Source of the DNA: Tetranychus cinnabarinus
Taxonomy: Eukaryota > Arthropoda > Arachnida > Trombidiformes > Tetranychidae
Assembly: GCA_022266195.1 (NCBI GenBank)
Contig: WHVY01000001.1
Span: 4,278,001-4,342,000 of the forward strand
Direction of reading: 5' to 3'
Length of the DNA: 64,000 nucleotides
In this document: positions 1 to 15,300 of the stretch, piece after piece
How the letters are laid out: every line of letters starts with the position of its first letter
Numbering within the stretch: position 1 is the first letter of the stretch
Made by a program: the position numbers and the translations under genes
The notes under the pieces: generated by a model
What the model was told of the DNA's origin: nothing
Databases searched by the model: none
Seen by the model: only the letters and a program-made list of their open reading frames with translations

Positions 1-3000
1 TCTTTTCTCCAAAAGAAAACAAAACTCGAAATGTTTTTACTTTCATTATCTCATCTTTTGTCAAATGGTCGACTCAAAGCTTCTTACACTTATGGCACTT
101 AATCCATAAACTGGGCTCATCACGTACGAAAAGAGTCCATTTTTATGCTCATCTTTTATCATTGTCCAATCTTGTCCTCTTTTTATTCAGCTATTATCAT
201 CATCTTAAGCCCAATCCTTTGCTCAACATACAATACCAACAGAAAAGTGCATGTTTATTGTACAATCTTATTAAATCCCTTTTCCTTCATTTTATTCCTT
301 CCATGATTATCATTGTTTAACATGAAATTATTATGAAACAAGAGCAAGATTATTGTTTATCCTGGAATCACTTGCCTATTATCAAATGATCACAAAATGT
401 TTAGGATTATCTGATGAAATGAAACTTCTATACTTTTTGGGACAAACAAACCTTCTTCAAACGCGATAATTGGTTAACTCACAGTTTGCCTAAATGCTTG
501 AGAAAAAATTATCTCAACATGAACACATGAATAAATTTTTAGCTTTAAAACAAAGAATGTCAAACTGCAAATACAATCAATCATTCATCGGTCTTTTCAT
601 TCTCCTAAACTCAATCTTTATCCATGTGTTTTTGCTCGTGCAACTCCCAGTTAACACTCCAAGTGATTCTTGATAGAATACCTTGAGAATGAAAATTCAA
701 GCCAGAAATTTCCAACAACAAGAAACAATCTGAATTCTTGCAACAAGGTGAAGTGTTCAGGATCGAAACCCTTTTAGATAAAGGCTTTTTAGTCGAAGCA
801 GTTTAGAAAAGTAAAAACAGATAAAATGAAAAATCACAATTTCTCATTTTCGAGTCTCGAGGCTCAACCTGAATTGACGAAATCATGAAATTAACGCAAA
901 TTCAATATTGTAATTTTATCAATAAATCTTATTTTCTTTCAAAAATCAAGTTTCAATTTTTTATGCAAAATTATTAAAAAATATTTGTCTCAACGAGAAC
1001 TCTTGAGTTGATTATTTGTTCACAATTTTCGACTTATGCAACTTTCCGAATCTATTTAATGAAGTTTAAGCAAAAGAAGGAAATATTTAGAAACATTTGA
1101 ATAGAACTGGACAGTTCTTGAATCGAGTATCGAAAAAATGGAACAAAAATATTTCTCAAGAATAGAATGGAAAATGATTGAAATATTTGCATACCTGATC
1201 AGTGGATCCAGTTCATTCCGATGAACATCAAGAAAAAATATTCAAAATAAATTCTGAGTTGATTGAAGCAAACCTGGAAAAGATGAAAAGAAGCGTTTTA
1301 AATTGATTCCAATTGAGTTGGGGTGAAAGATGATTAGATGGAAATGGCGATAAATTTGATAAATCTAAGAATCTCCTGACTTTCAATTGAGACATTTTGA
1401 CATGAAAAACGGACAGTTGAGCAAAAGGTAGAGTAAAAGAATCGAAGAAGATGCGAATGATGGAATTTTAATGCCTTCTGATGAATCTAAGCCTTCTAAG
1501 CTGTTCATGAAAGGTTATCAAGAATCTGTGAAAGAATAAGATGAAAGGAAGAAGAAAAAACTACAAGAAACATGAATGTTACCTTTGAATATGAACAATG
1601 CTATTGATTGTTGGAAACGTGATAAATGAACTGTTGAAAAGATTTAATATTCATTTTCTTAGTCCAACATTTTTCTCATATTTGATCCGCAAAAGATTGT
1701 TACTATAATTTAATTTATCATTCAAGTTTCCCATTCATTCAACTAAATGATGGTTAAACAAAAAAGCGCAGATCGCTTTATTATATTAATAATAATGGTA
1801 ATCATAATAATTGAGCAAAGTTAACATATTCCATTATATTCTGAATGTTCATTTTTTTCTCTTCTTTTTTCCTCTCTATTATTATGAATATCATCAACTC
1901 TTTAACTTTATTTTTAACATAATTTAATCATAACATGAGATAGTGAATGAATAAATTGTTGACAGCAAAATTGTCTGGGAATGAATTTTCAATCTAATGA
2001 TAAGTCTCTATTTTACTCTTGTTTTCACATGAAAAATGAGTTAACATGGCAAGTCTCTTCAGGGATCAGGAATAGACTTGCACTGAGCTTAGACTTTCAA
2101 TATCTTCAATTATAATCAACAGTATTAATCAACTTGATTTTTTCTGCTTTGCTTTAAAACAAAAGATTTTTTTCTCGTTTTTTTCGCTTTTGTGTGTTGA
2201 CAGTTAATCTTTGTAATGTTCATTTGAAACATGAATTAATTAGTCAAAATTAGATTCAGTTTAGTCGATGGTGGTGATAATGTATACTTTGGGTCAAGTG
2301 GGTTGACCAGGGAAGTGATTGAAAACAATCACAGTTAATTTATTAATGCATTTAACCAATTTGTTTGCTTTTGTTTCTGTTGCTTTACATCATCAAATAT
2401 TAATGACTTGCCTTATGTTTTCCCATTGATTAATAGTGAATCAACTTTAACCTGAAAAGGTCTAATAATGATTAAATGAATATATTTGGATAATTCACAT
2501 TCAATCAACAAGAGAAACTTACCTTATAAACTGATTCTCTGGTTCATTCACGACTTTGTCAAGAAGGAGATTGATTAAGAATATAATTTTGATATTTTTA
2601 CTTTCAATTGTATCGATTCAAATTCTTCATCAGAACATGATTGAATCACTTCGTTCATAATTACAGCTTAAGCAAATGCTTAAAGATTGAAGTGTTAAAT
2701 GAAAATAAATCAGCAACTAAAGTCTTTATTGTATGAGTATTGAGATTTCAAGATTTCATTCAAAGATCCGAACCAAAAAGTCGGAGCAAATTCACAGTTT
2801 GATGAAACTGAATCTTGAGTTGATCTGATTGAGTTTTCAATGTAATTCCAATGGAAAATGGCAAAAGAATTTCCGTGTTTGTTTTTACATGAAAATGCAA
2901 ACATCGATACTTGATCGAGACAATTGTTTTTCTGTCTTGACTCAATTTCGTTTCTCAATCAACCCGATTCTGTTCACATCATCTTTAAACTGTAATCTTT

Positions 3001-6000
3001 ACTTTTGGTAAAACATGAAACTTTGCCGATCAGATGGACATCAAGCTTTAGATTGACAAAATTGCAAAACAAAAGTCTCATTTCTTTATCCATTAAACAA
3101 ATCTACATTTTGTTTCACCTTTTTGATGATCAAAGAGTCTGAATCATTTTCATTTGAAAGGCAAAAAACGATATAAGTAGAGAAAAGGTTCAGTTAAACT
3201 GACACTTTGCCTTTTTAAGCATCAAATCAAATGCACATTTCATGTTCAGATAATCAGCGAAGATGAAGAGAGAACAATTTTACGCTTCTCCTAATATTCG
3301 CTTCTCTTTATCATCATCAACTTACCCTTAAGGGTATTAACAAATTTTCAACAAACTTGTTTGCTTTATGATTGATTGAAAATCTTTCAATGATTAAGAC
3401 CAAGGTAAAGTTGAACCAAAAAAATGAACATAAATGAAAATAATCTGTAATCATTATTCAATATGTGAAGTGCGTCAAAGTGAATCAATGAAATGTGAAA
3501 ATGCAATTTCCATCAATAATAATTACTTAATGGAAACAGTGATTTACCGATGAAAACATTTTTTACTCTCAACCTGACAAAAGTAATAGAGTAATGATCA
3601 ATGAAATTAGCTTCGTTTGTTTCATTGTTGTTCATCAATTGAACTGATTAATTGAAATATTACATGAAATAAAATGTTAGCCTTGAGATATTTTCTTAAC
3701 TTTATATTGACCTTGTATCCTTGAGGCTAACAAATTAACTGTCACAATCTAATAATGATTACAACATTTGATTAAATGGTTTAAATTAAATAAAACTTTA
3801 GATTGAAAATAAATGAAAAAAACTACTTTTCCTTCAAAGTCACTTTGGCTACTTATTCACTTATTAAATGTGTTATCCAAAGAGATTCCCAGTTTCACTC
3901 CCAGCTTGGATAAAACTCGGTTTCGCTCAATTCTCAAGGAATTTTCAAGTTCTTTTAGTTGAAGCAAAATTTTGTTCGATGTTGAACCTTTTCAACTCTC
4001 GATTGAAGAGAAATCTTTCAACGAACTTTGAAAGGTAAATTTAAATGCATTTTCATGTTTTGAAACTTATAATGCATTTATGATAATCTTGATTCCCAGT
4101 TTGGTTAGAATTGGAGTTTTCTGGTTTCATTGAATTTGGTGATTAAATGTTTTGACATTGATTATTAATTGATTGAACTTTATTCAACTTTCAATTTGAT
4201 TATTTTGACTGAATAATTGAATTTCCATTTGAAAGCGACTCAGTTGGATGTTAACATTTTCCTGTTTCGAGTTCATATTTCCGCTTCATTTGAACCTTTT
4301 CTTCAAACAGTTTTACCATTCAATTGATTATCTTTGTTAATCTTTTTCTCTTTCAACCCTTTTCTGTTTTCCATGTTATCATTTACCAAGTCAATGGATA
4401 TTCATGGTCTTACAGGATTGAATGGAGCGCAAATTGTTTGATTAAACTAAAACTTTCCCGAGAGACAGCAAAGAGTATCAGATGAACAGGGAAGGAACAA
4501 GAAAATGTTTTTCTTTTAGTGTCAACAAATTGGAAAACAAAACAACAGAGAATTATTATCTTCTTATCATTTCATGAGGAAACAAAAAGTCGCAAATTTT
4601 CAGTGTATCATGATTATCATGGGAACAGAAAAAAAAGAGTAAAAGTTTATACTTTTTATCATATGAGGAGAAGCAAAAGTTGATCGTTTGTTTGCTTTTT
4701 TGTTTAATCATATTTTCTCATGAAATTATCAAATTATTGTGTTAACATGATAAAAGTTATTAAAATTTCTTCACCAATTTGTTTCCATTCCAACAAGGGA
4801 ATCAAAAGCTTGATTATCTTTTCAGGGGTAAACAGCTATTCGAGATTCACTGAGTTTACCAAAAATTCATGTTCGAGTTAATTTCTTTTCACATTTTCGA
4901 CCCAGAATATCAACTCTTTATTCACAATAAAATAACTCCATGAATGTTTTAGTTTTAGTTTTCGAAAATCCAAATTCTTAAAAATCTCGAAACTCTAACT
5001 TTGGAAACTGAAGAGTTGAAAGATTTTGAATGGATCCTGGAAATTGTTTTGTGTATTCAATATTATGTTAAGTTTGTTGTTTAAATTGGATAACCAATTG
5101 AGTCAAGAAAATGGAGAAAATTGTTTCTGAAAATATTTATTTACTCTTATGTTGTTTCATTATTGAATGGACAACAGAGTAAAATGAAAAGGCCAAATAA
5201 ATGAACTGTTTTTTGTCTCTTGTAGATGAAAGGTTGATGAGAAGGAAGACGAAGAAGATGAAAATGGCCTCGAATTGACTTTCAGTTGAAATGAAAGATT
5301 ATTTGATCAATCCTGTTGGTAAACAGTGCGATGAAAGTTTGGCAAAGAGGAAGAAAGAAAGCAAATAGAAGAAGAAGAAAAAAAATGTAAAGGACAAATG
5401 AAGAGAAGATAAATCAATCTGAAGAAGAAGAAGATGTTTGATTACCCGGCGGGTATTCAACAGTATCACAGGAAATCAGAGGCAGACAATAATGAAACCT
5501 GATGAAACAAGCTGTTGCTTTACCGAGTATCACCTTCAATCACAATTTGCAGTTTGACAATTTCAACCTTCCCTTTAACCCTTGAGCTAAATTGCACGTT
5601 TCACGATAAACTGACAAATTGTTCACCTCCAAAAACAAATTGTACCTTTACAGTGATCAATGTTAACATTCAAACCAAACCAATTGTTAATCAACTTATT
5701 AAAACTTGGGAAATCGCAAGAAAAGGCGAAAATCTTTACACAAAATTTGCATCTTCAAGTCGACTTCTGGTTTCATCAATGATAATGTTTTACCTTTTTT
5801 CAGGAAAACATTTTCTTTTTTTGAAAATTCAATTACAAAAATTGCAGTTGACTTTTACCTAAAAAGTGTTTTCACTTTTTTTCTGCTTCTTTTTGCTTCA
5901 CTTATTAAATGGATTTTACGAGTTTCAACTCAATCCACTATTATTCATATTCACCTAAACATTTATATCCAGCATTATATTTATACCAATGAACACATTG

Positions 6001-9000
6001 ATATCATCATTTTCATTCCATAATCTCTTGAGAGTGATCACTCCAACCTGTCAATAAGATGAGTAACAAACCTGACAACTTTTTTTATTCATCTTCCTCT
6101 TCGCCATCTTCTTTCGATCTCTTTTTATTCTCTTCACAGTTTTCATTTCTCACAGGAATTCTCACAGTTCCCGAATATCATCATTTTTATCATCAAAACT
6201 AGTCGAGAAAGTAACATTAATGATAAGAATGAAAAAAAACTGAGTAAATTCTGAGCCAATTATCTGTAGCAAAAATAATCGCTTTACATTCATTATTTGG
6301 AAAAGCTTAAGCGCTTTACTCGTACTTTTTCCTCTTCTTTTGTTGAACAAAATGTTTTTTCATGAAAAATAAGTTCCTCATCCTCAATTCAAGATTAACA
6401 TGGCTTTTGTCTTTACTCATCATCATCATCAAAACACGGACAATTAATTTTGAAATATAAATTTTTGTGCAGAAAATAACTTTACCGTTGCAATTAATAA
6501 ATCAATGGAATGAGTGATTATATGCACTTAAGGAAATAATTTGAAAACTTCATAAGTCGAAATATTAATCAGTTAATTGTTCGAATAAAGTTGTGCTTTT
6601 AAGGCTGAATTTCCTTTCAATTTGATAGTTCTCATGAGATTGCATTATTAATGGAAAAAATTGATTCTTTAAACGCTTTTTCACTTATTTTAACCATATT
6701 TATGGACAAGATCCAAGTTTAACTGTTTAATTTTGACTGAATGTATAAGAGCAACGTTCAGGTAAATAAACGACGAAATGTTCATTTGCTCTTAAAATGC
6801 TTTTATGTGAAAAGCGTCTAAATTAAGAAGACACTTTGAACGTTACTTTGAATTTTAAAGTTAGTTGGAAATGCTTTTTATTCGAGTTCCATTAAGCTCA
6901 TAATCTCATCAATTAGTTATTGAATGCAAAAATTAGTGCTATGTGCTAGTGATATGCAATGTCGGTATTGACTCGAAGTAACACGATAATGTTTTGTAGA
7001 AACTCTTTAATTAATATTCTGAGGAAAAATAAGTTTAGTGAATGTGACTTGCAGTGCGCTAATATTTGCCCATAAGCTTTATATTGATGCGAGTTTCTTG
7101 CAACTTTAAAGATTTTGTTATAATATTGATGACTTTGCAGAGTTTACATTTACCTTTGGATTTCAGGGAAAACTCTCAGGAAAAGGAGAAAAGATTATGA
7201 AATATTCAAATGTTTACGGATGCATGATAAATGTGAATGAAAAATTGAAAATATCATGGTTTAACCTTCTAAATGGAAAGGTATCTGTTTGAAAGCGAAA
7301 AGCGCTTAAAGAAAGAAAAAGAAATGAAACTCGAAACGTGACTTTAGGACTCTTTGTTTGCAATGATAACAAAACATTAACAATGTAATATTCATGAATT
7401 TATAAAATGAATAAATATTTTATGCTTAAGACTGAATCAAAAGTAAAAAATAACAAAAAGTAACTTTATTCAAAAGTTAAGTAAAAGTGACAAAAAAGGT
7501 CAATTTTTTGACAATTTTCAACTGAGTTTCAACGCTTTTACTACTTTCCATTGCACATTCAAGTGCTACATGAACATTGAAATGCAAAAGTCTTTTGCTT
7601 CGTCAACTTAATTATTTAGAAGTTGATGAAGCTCGAGTTTGGCTAGAAATGAATTGCAATCTGATAATTTGCAGTTAAATTGAATCTTTCTTTCGATGTA
7701 GTTTTAATGGGCGTAAAATGAAATCTTCTAATGAATTACTTTGATGGATTGCAATTTGAAATCTGATCTTCTTTATGGAATGTTCATTCAAAGACAATTC
7801 CAAGTTTCACATTTCGCTCATGGAAAGCATTCTGTGTAACTTGGTAATGTTCACCCATTATTATCAAGTCAACCTGTCGAATGGTAACTTGAAGGATCTA
7901 AAGTTGACACAGGACTTAATCATTAGACGATCAACTCTTTAGCTCTAAAAGTCTCAAGTTAAAGTGAAAAACCATCATTTAATGCCTTTATGAGTTGACA
8001 TCATTTGTGGCTTAAGCCAATTGTGCTTCTTATTGAATACTTTTGATCAAATTGCACGAGATTTATGAACTAATTAATGATAAACTTAAGCAAAATAATA
8101 GCCTTTTGATGGAATAACCAAACTATTAAAACGGTTTCCAAACATTTTAGCCTTAAAATTTATTGCCAAGCAATCAATTGATCTCAATAGACGAAAACTT
8201 CAAAAAGAGCTTCATAAAGCACCTTTGCTGAAGGATTGCTTACCTTTTCCCGATCAAAGTTGTTCAAAAGTATTTAAAGCAATTGATACTTAAACATTGC
8301 AGTTCAAGATCGACATGAAAACCGATTCGATTGCAAGTATTTCTTTAATCATTTACGCAAGTTGCTAAATCCATTTGTAGCATCTTTGCTTATTTTACGC
8401 TTATTTTGCTTATTATGATCTAAGTTGCGGATGAACAGACTTTTTGAAAGATACATTTTATTGCAAAGAATATCTTAGAACTTGATCTTTCTGGTTCTTT
8501 TTTGATGGCAGTCTACAAAGTTTTAGGTTTTTGGGTTTCGATGAAAACACTTCGTTTGATGTTCGTTCGTTTTGAGCTACTTGCCTGATTGAATAAGGAA
8601 ACGATTTTTAAATAACAGAAATGACGAATCAACACTAACTTGAGGAAACTATTGAAACTGTTTAAGGTTAATCATCTTTCACGGAGTGATATTCATCTTT
8701 GGATTGCAGTTTTGCAACAAAAGTTAAAAACAATTAACTTACCACATTTGCTGGCTTCTATTGATGAATGGACTGATTCATATCTCGAATCAAACTGTGA
8801 GGCAGCAAAAGAATTGAAAGGAAGAAAAAAGTTGGTTTTACATTAATAATAATATTTTAATAGACAAAATTGAATTGAATGAAAATTTGGGTAAAAGAGA
8901 ATTAAATTTATGACATTTTCTTTTTTCATCATCTTTGATTATGATGGAGTTTTGTTTAGTTGAAATGATTATTGCTGGTTGAAAGATGAAAGATGAAAAT

Positions 9001-12000
9001 GTTTTGTTGAGATAAATGAACATTCAGTTGAAAGGAAAGTTGGAAAAGGAGAAAAGAAATGATCCTGGAAACCTCATTAACCATGAAAAACTACTTACAG
9101 AGTATCAGCTGAATAAGTTTTGAATGGTTCAAGTGGCAATGAACTCTATTCATCAATGTTATCAATGTTTAAACGATAACATATGAAGGTAAAAAGGCAA
9201 CTTGCTTCTTCTCAAGAGACACTCGGTTGGACATGATAAGAAGGGAATATCATGAAAATTGTGATTCTTTCAACAACAAGATCAGATGGAAAACCTGGTG
9301 ATTCCAATTGAGTTAATCCATAATGAATTGTAAAGAAAAGAAAGTTTATCATTTTATCTCTTCCAAATGTCAGTCCGAATCACAATAATAGCCACTCAGA
9401 ATTCAATTTTAATATCGAAACTCTTTTATGATTCGACTAAAAATAAGATTAAAACTGAATCCACCAACAACTTCATTTCAACCTGCAAAGTTGAATGCAA
9501 ATTTTCCTTAATCATGAAAAGAAAAGCAAAAGAAAACTCAAATTTTCTTGAGATTCGATTGAAAATTTCTCTGCAAAAAGAATTCAAAAACAGAAGAAAA
9601 ACTGTAAACTTGGAATATCCATCGGAATAGCTTTTCCCAGCTGAAGTCTGATCAAAGATTTGTGCAAAATTCATTATTCGAAATGAGTTTCAATCGATTC
9701 TAGTAATTGTTCAAGTTTTACACTTAAATTGATTAACTGAAAGAACGCAAAGAGCGTCTTTTGATTTACGAAGTTTTCCTTCGAATTTAATTTGTCATTT
9801 AATTTGACTTGTTTAATTGGGTAAACCAACAACTCTTCAGATGGATTTATCCTGAATTAGATGAACAATACAGATGTAATAAGCAGAATCTTTGATTTGG
9901 AAAAGAAGAAAGAAAAAGAAGAGAAAAAAAATTGTAAATTAATCTTCTTTTTCATGCTATTATTACTTGCTTATGTACCATTAACCAATTAGTATAATTA
10001 GGTGAGTCAATTGAAAGTTTGCTCCATTTGTTGGGCTGAAAAGGGTTCGAAGGAAGAAGAAGAATGTTGGAAGATGAGGAAAAAGAGGAAAAAAGGTGAG
10101 TTAATTACTCTTGTTGGCATCTTTGGGTGTATTCAAAGTCACCCAAAAACGAGGTCGAAAACAAAACAAGTGAAAATATGTAATTATCATCTCAATTTAA
10201 TTAAATCATCAAAATAAACTGATAACCAAAAAACAAAACAAACATGAGTTTTAACCATTAATCAAGGTAAGACACTTTTCAACCTTCCATTAGAATCGCT
10301 AATTGTATTAACATTTTACACTTTTTGTTTGAACAATTAGATTGGAAAGAAGAAGAAGAAGAAAAAGTTGAAAAACTAATTTATTTTCCTAATCACCATT
10401 TAAATGGTTAAAACTCGTTACTTTTTCTGTTTCGAGGATCAACATTTCTCTACAATTTCCTCATGAGAATTGTCATGAATCAGGTGAACAGGTTATTAAT
10501 GAATATAAATTGGTTCAATCTGTTTTCTGCCACAATAATTAGTTGGACTTGGAAGAAAAAAAACTAAAAATTCCAACTTCTTTTTGTCATCAGTGAAACA
10601 GGAAAGGAAAAAGATGAAAATTGTGATGGAAAAAAAACTTCTGATTAGAATCATGATGATCAAGATGAACTGCACTTGGAACAATAAATGTTGATGTTCT
10701 GGTGAATACAAATTTCACCATCAATGAACTGTTTCACCGTCAAGAGAGAGAGAGAGAGAAAAGTTATTTCAAAGATTTTTCTTGTTCGTTCAATTTTGTG
10801 CTTTATTTGTTCAGCTTTTTTCAGTGTAAAGGGTGACTTGAATCTGGAATGAGTAAATCATGAGTTAAATATGAGCAAAGGAATTGAAATTTATAGAGAA
10901 AACTCAAAATAGTTCATTTCTTTTGGGATGGAAATGCATGGAAGCAAAAAAAGATGTTATGATAACGATAAAATATCATCAGGCTGGGAGTGAAAAATAT
11001 TACAATCCAAGTCATTAGAAAATTTTTCAATTTTTGGCTCTTCTTTTCCATTCTTTTTACGTTTTCTCAATTGACCTTTTTTTACTTGATTAACATTTTC
11101 TGTTTCCTTCAATTCAATGAACACTATTTGATTAACAATTTGTTCAACAGTAGTTAGCATTGTTATTATCGCTATTATTACGTTTTGTGAATCATTATTA
11201 TGCATGAGATAACAAAAGAAAAAGTCTTTTCTTTTCTTGTGTTCATTCGCTTCTCTTTTTTGTTCAGTTGTCATGTAATTTTCAACTTGTTTTGCTTGCA
11301 TGTTGAAAAGAGTAAACATGAAAATGAATTTCATTTGGCGTTCCATCAAAACATTTTCACAACTTTTCATTGGAATGTTGAGAAATTATTTACAATTATT
11401 TTGCATGAAAAGACAAATTAATCAACTCATTTTTTTCTGCAAAATTCAATGGAAACGGTTTTCTGTGTGTTCTGTGCTTCTCCTTTACTTTGGAAACCAT
11501 TTTTCATCGTCATTCCCATTCTTATTATCATAATCATCATTGATGTTTAGTTGTAAATTAGCATGAGTTGATTTTCTGTTCACTCTAATTGACGTGAATA
11601 ATTAGGCTTACAACATTTACATTACATTCAATTAAACATTTCCATGGAAAGAATTATTAATCAGATATTTACCATTCACCAATGAATCTGGAATTTAGAT
11701 AATGTTTCTCGTGATTAAACTCTGCTTCAATAATGAAATCATTTCAGTTCGTTTTATCTTTCAATTTTACCTTTCTGTGACATTCTTTATCATTGAAAAG
11801 GTTAACAACTCCACTTAATTTGAGTTAATTAAATCATCACTTAAATCAGTATTTAGGTTAAACAAATCTTTTGACTTGTCGACCATTTCCAGCATTGCCC
11901 TTCAAAGGAGTTTTGTCAGTCTTAAGATGCAACCCTTCACAACATCAACCCTAAGGTCGAGGTTAACCCTAGTTCATTGTAGCATAAAGATATGAAGATA

Positions 12001-12027
12001 AATGAAAAAAGATTTGATGCAAACTCC
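1..12027. other. Gene-poor spacer, no supported gene
   Basis: Uniformly AT-rich, with (GAA)n near 5420, 9905 and 10345 and (GA)n at 10743. Open frames longer than 80 codons (e.g. 5515-5862) mostly lack an ATG or read low-complexity purine/pyrimidine text. The one clean ATG ORF is 137 codons on the minus strand at 11370-10957; see findings. No tRNA, rRNA or exon set recognised. It could contain regulatory DNA or introns of a gene lying outside. Confidence 0.6.
10743..10759. repeat. (GA)n microsatellite
   Basis: Eight GA units. Confidence 0.95.
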
Positions 12028-12391
12028 AAGTAAACGACTGAGGCTAATCAGCTTGGAGGTTTCCATTCGAACTCATTTGATGAAGAAAAAGTCGCGGATA
12101 CTATTACCAGACTCAATCTTCTTAATCGAAAAATCATTGAATAAACCATTTCTAATCACATCACAGAAAAGTTTCATGAAACTGTAACATTTATATTCTG
12201 AAGATTGCATGTTTGCTGCTATTTTCATCGTTATCAGAAATTATTATGTACTTGATTGAGCTACCTAATGGTCGATATTGCACGAGTGTTTTGGGTGTTG
12301 AATTGAAACTTGGTGATACAAGCTGTTGGTCGATATTTGCTATTTACTCTTGGAATTATTCCCTTGATCAAGGTTCGAACCTTTAACCTGA
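12028..12391 (+). pseudogene. Protein-like broken reading frame (unknown family, possibly chemoreceptor)
   Basis: The frame reads TEANQLGGFHSNSFDEEKV and then ADTITRLNLLNRKIIE, followed by TAA, then resumes in the same frame (TISNHITEKFHETV). A shift gives SEDCMFAAIFIVIRNYYVLD, and another shift gives a further hydrophobic run ending near 12391. Three protein-like blocks in order but in different frames suggest an old pseudogene. A membrane chemoreceptor is one possible source; I do not recognise it with confidence. Confidence 0.2.
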
Positions 12392-15300
12392 GTGATTGTC
12401 ACCTTTCTATTGTGTGGTTAGATGCATTTAGGTTTGCCAATTGTTTTTATTCAATCGGCTTTGATTCAATTTGAATCATTACTTGAGGTTGATCCGTAAA
12501 TGAAAAGGGAAAACATTTTTGTCAACTTGTTGCTATTCAGTTGAATACCTTTCAATGCGGATGAATTTGTACTCAATTGGAATCACATTTGATTCCATTT
12601 GAATATGGTAATTCTGTGTAAGATGAACATCAATGGGCTTGACTCTTATTCCATCCAACAGATTGAAAAAGTAAATATTATTCATTAGCCTTAATGGAAA
12701 TGCAAGTCGATAGTTTCCCTGCAAATCCAACTTTCCATTGATTGGAAAACATTCAACAATTTTCCTCTTCCATCACCTTATTGACCCTGCTATTGAGCTT
12801 ACCATGATTATCATACCAAAAAGGAGTAGAAAAAAACAGGGAATCGAAAGGTAAAAAAACATGGATCATGTTTTTCATGGCTTTTAACGAGTAAAGACTT
12901 GAGGTTAAAGGAAAAGGAAATAAATAATGGATCAAGAATAGGAAAAGAAAGTGAATGTAAAGGTAAAAAACATGCTGAAGAGTAGCAATGGATGAACATT
13001 GGAAATGCAGAAAAAGAGGAAAAAAGTTAATCAAATTAAGTAAATTAGATTTGACTGTGAACATTTACTTTCAACCTTTTCTTGTTCAACTTTTCAATCA
13101 ACTTTCCTATCATCATTATCATCATTTTCTTGTTTCCTTTCATTCCATTTGTTTGTCCAATTTTACCTCTTCGAACGTTGTAACCATTTCTTTTTACAAC
13201 ATTTCAAGTGTTTCATTTCTCTTCGCTTTAAATGGAGTTGACCCACAATATTATATTACAAGGTAATTGATTTTATGTAAGGTTAACTTACAATCATGAT
13301 ATTACTTTGATTTTCATCTGAACAAGAGATGGAACTGAAAAATTTTGCTCCAAATTGTAAATGAACAAAAAAGTATAATTGATTGTCTTGGAAATGGTTA
13401 AACAATCTCGACTCTCTTTTGACAAGAGCAAATGATGTCAACTTGCAGTGTTTTACCTTTTGTATTTACTTTTTGTTTCGCTTCTAATGAACAGTAATAA
13501 TGAGTTTAATTGTCAACTTTAATGAACTTGAATTTGGTCTCTTTAAACGGTAATAACCAGCAATGGGAATTGTAATTAATTAACATTACTGTCTGGACAC
13601 TGTTAATGGTAACAAATGGTTGTGACTATCATGTTTAGTCAACGGCGCAAAGTCATTTTCAATTTGATTATTTTCACTCTTTTCAACTCAATTAACAGTT
13701 GAAACCTTTTATTGCATTTGATTCACAAAAAGTTGCTTCCCTTTGTACATTAACCTCATTAACCTAAATTGTTGATGAATTAATTTTGATTATAAATCTT
13801 TTCGTTTTCAAAATTATTGTTCAATGTAAAATGATTTTGAGGTTAAATTGAAAGGTAAACTTGACTGGAATCGAGTTGAGTGATTAAAGGATTAAATGAC
13901 TATTCAACTGAATATGAATATATTGAAGTTGTCATGATTGATAAAAATTGTTGGATGAGTTAAATTAATTTAATGTTTGTTAAACATTTAATTAGAGGGA
14001 ATGAGGATGCAAATTCCCTGAAGGAAACATCTGAAGATGAAATACAAAAGAGTTCTGGTGGAGACTTGAATAGTGAAAGGTTTAGATGATGATAATGAAC
14101 AAGATGAAGTTATCATTTCCTCTGAGAAATTGACTCCATCAACTCGACTATTAAACTTAACCTTCATCAGATTAATTAAGAAAAGCAAACTTGCAATTCA
14201 ACTCTCAGTAAACTTGGAATGAGCGAGGAAACATAACCACCAACTTCAAGAGAATCTCAAATCACATGGTAAAGCCATAAAATCTCAAATAGAACTCGAC
14301 ATAAAACTAGAAATAACGTCGATAAAAACACCAAGTTCTCAATTGAACTCCCAGTAAACTGAGTAAAATTCTGCATAAAATTCCAGACTCTAGATTAAGT
14401 CACTCAAGACTTGGCATAAAACTCCCAGCAAATTTGAAATAAATGTTAATATAAATCCCAGTAGGAACATTGATAGCAGCTACAGAGCTCAGCAAAATCT
14501 AAATTTCGAAAAATTCTCAAAGTTCGAATAGAATTTGCTAAATAAGAAAATTCTGAATTCGAGTTTTGATGTTAAATTTTCGATAATTTGAATAATTTTA
14601 GATGAAATTCTGTCATTTCGATTAGAATATTTTGATAAGTTCTGATAGATTGAATAAAACTTGGGAATGACTCCCAGTAAAACTGCCAGTTGACTGATAA
14701 TCAACTTTTCTTCTGAAATATAAGTGAATATCAGTTAGTCTTGGAATTATTTCCATTTTTCTGTTGCAACTTGTGGTTTCAACGAGAATTCCATCATTTT
14801 TGGAATTCCGTAATTTGAGGATTATGAATCGATAAAAAATCGTTTCTTGACATTGGATGGTTTAAGAGTAAATCACTTGTTACTCTAACACTTGAACAAT
14901 TGTTAGCAAATTGTTAGATTACCTTTGCAATTCCCAATCATCTTTATCATTCTCATCATTCCCTGTGAAACAATACTACTAATAATAATCTTGATCGTTA
15001 TCTTGAGCAATGAGAAGAGAAGATACAAGATGATTGAGAGATATTTTCACATGTTATTCTTGTTCATATTCATCATCTTTTTGTATCCTTTGCCTTCCCT
15101 TGACCATAAAAGATTGTATCTCAAGATTTACCTTCATCATCCATTGTTTGTTCAAGAAGATGAAAATGAAGAAAAAAAAGATTCTCATCATTTTTCCGCT
15201 TTCAACCTTTTCATCTACTCTTGTTAACATCTTCACCTACTCATCTCTATTTCCCATGAATAAAAGTTTATCTTCATGTCTCTTTATTTACCCAAAAATA

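Noticed and set aside
5515..6023. Open frames of 105-115 codons
   Set aside because: No plausible start or splice partners and no recognised motif.
8640..8846. 68-codon frame reading like a helical protein
   Set aside because: Begins with TTG, has no ATG, and no splice sites or homologues recognised.
12371..12380. GGTTCGAACC resembling a tRNA T-arm
   Set aside because: It is a palindrome without a matching acceptor stem, anticodon arm or A-box upstream.
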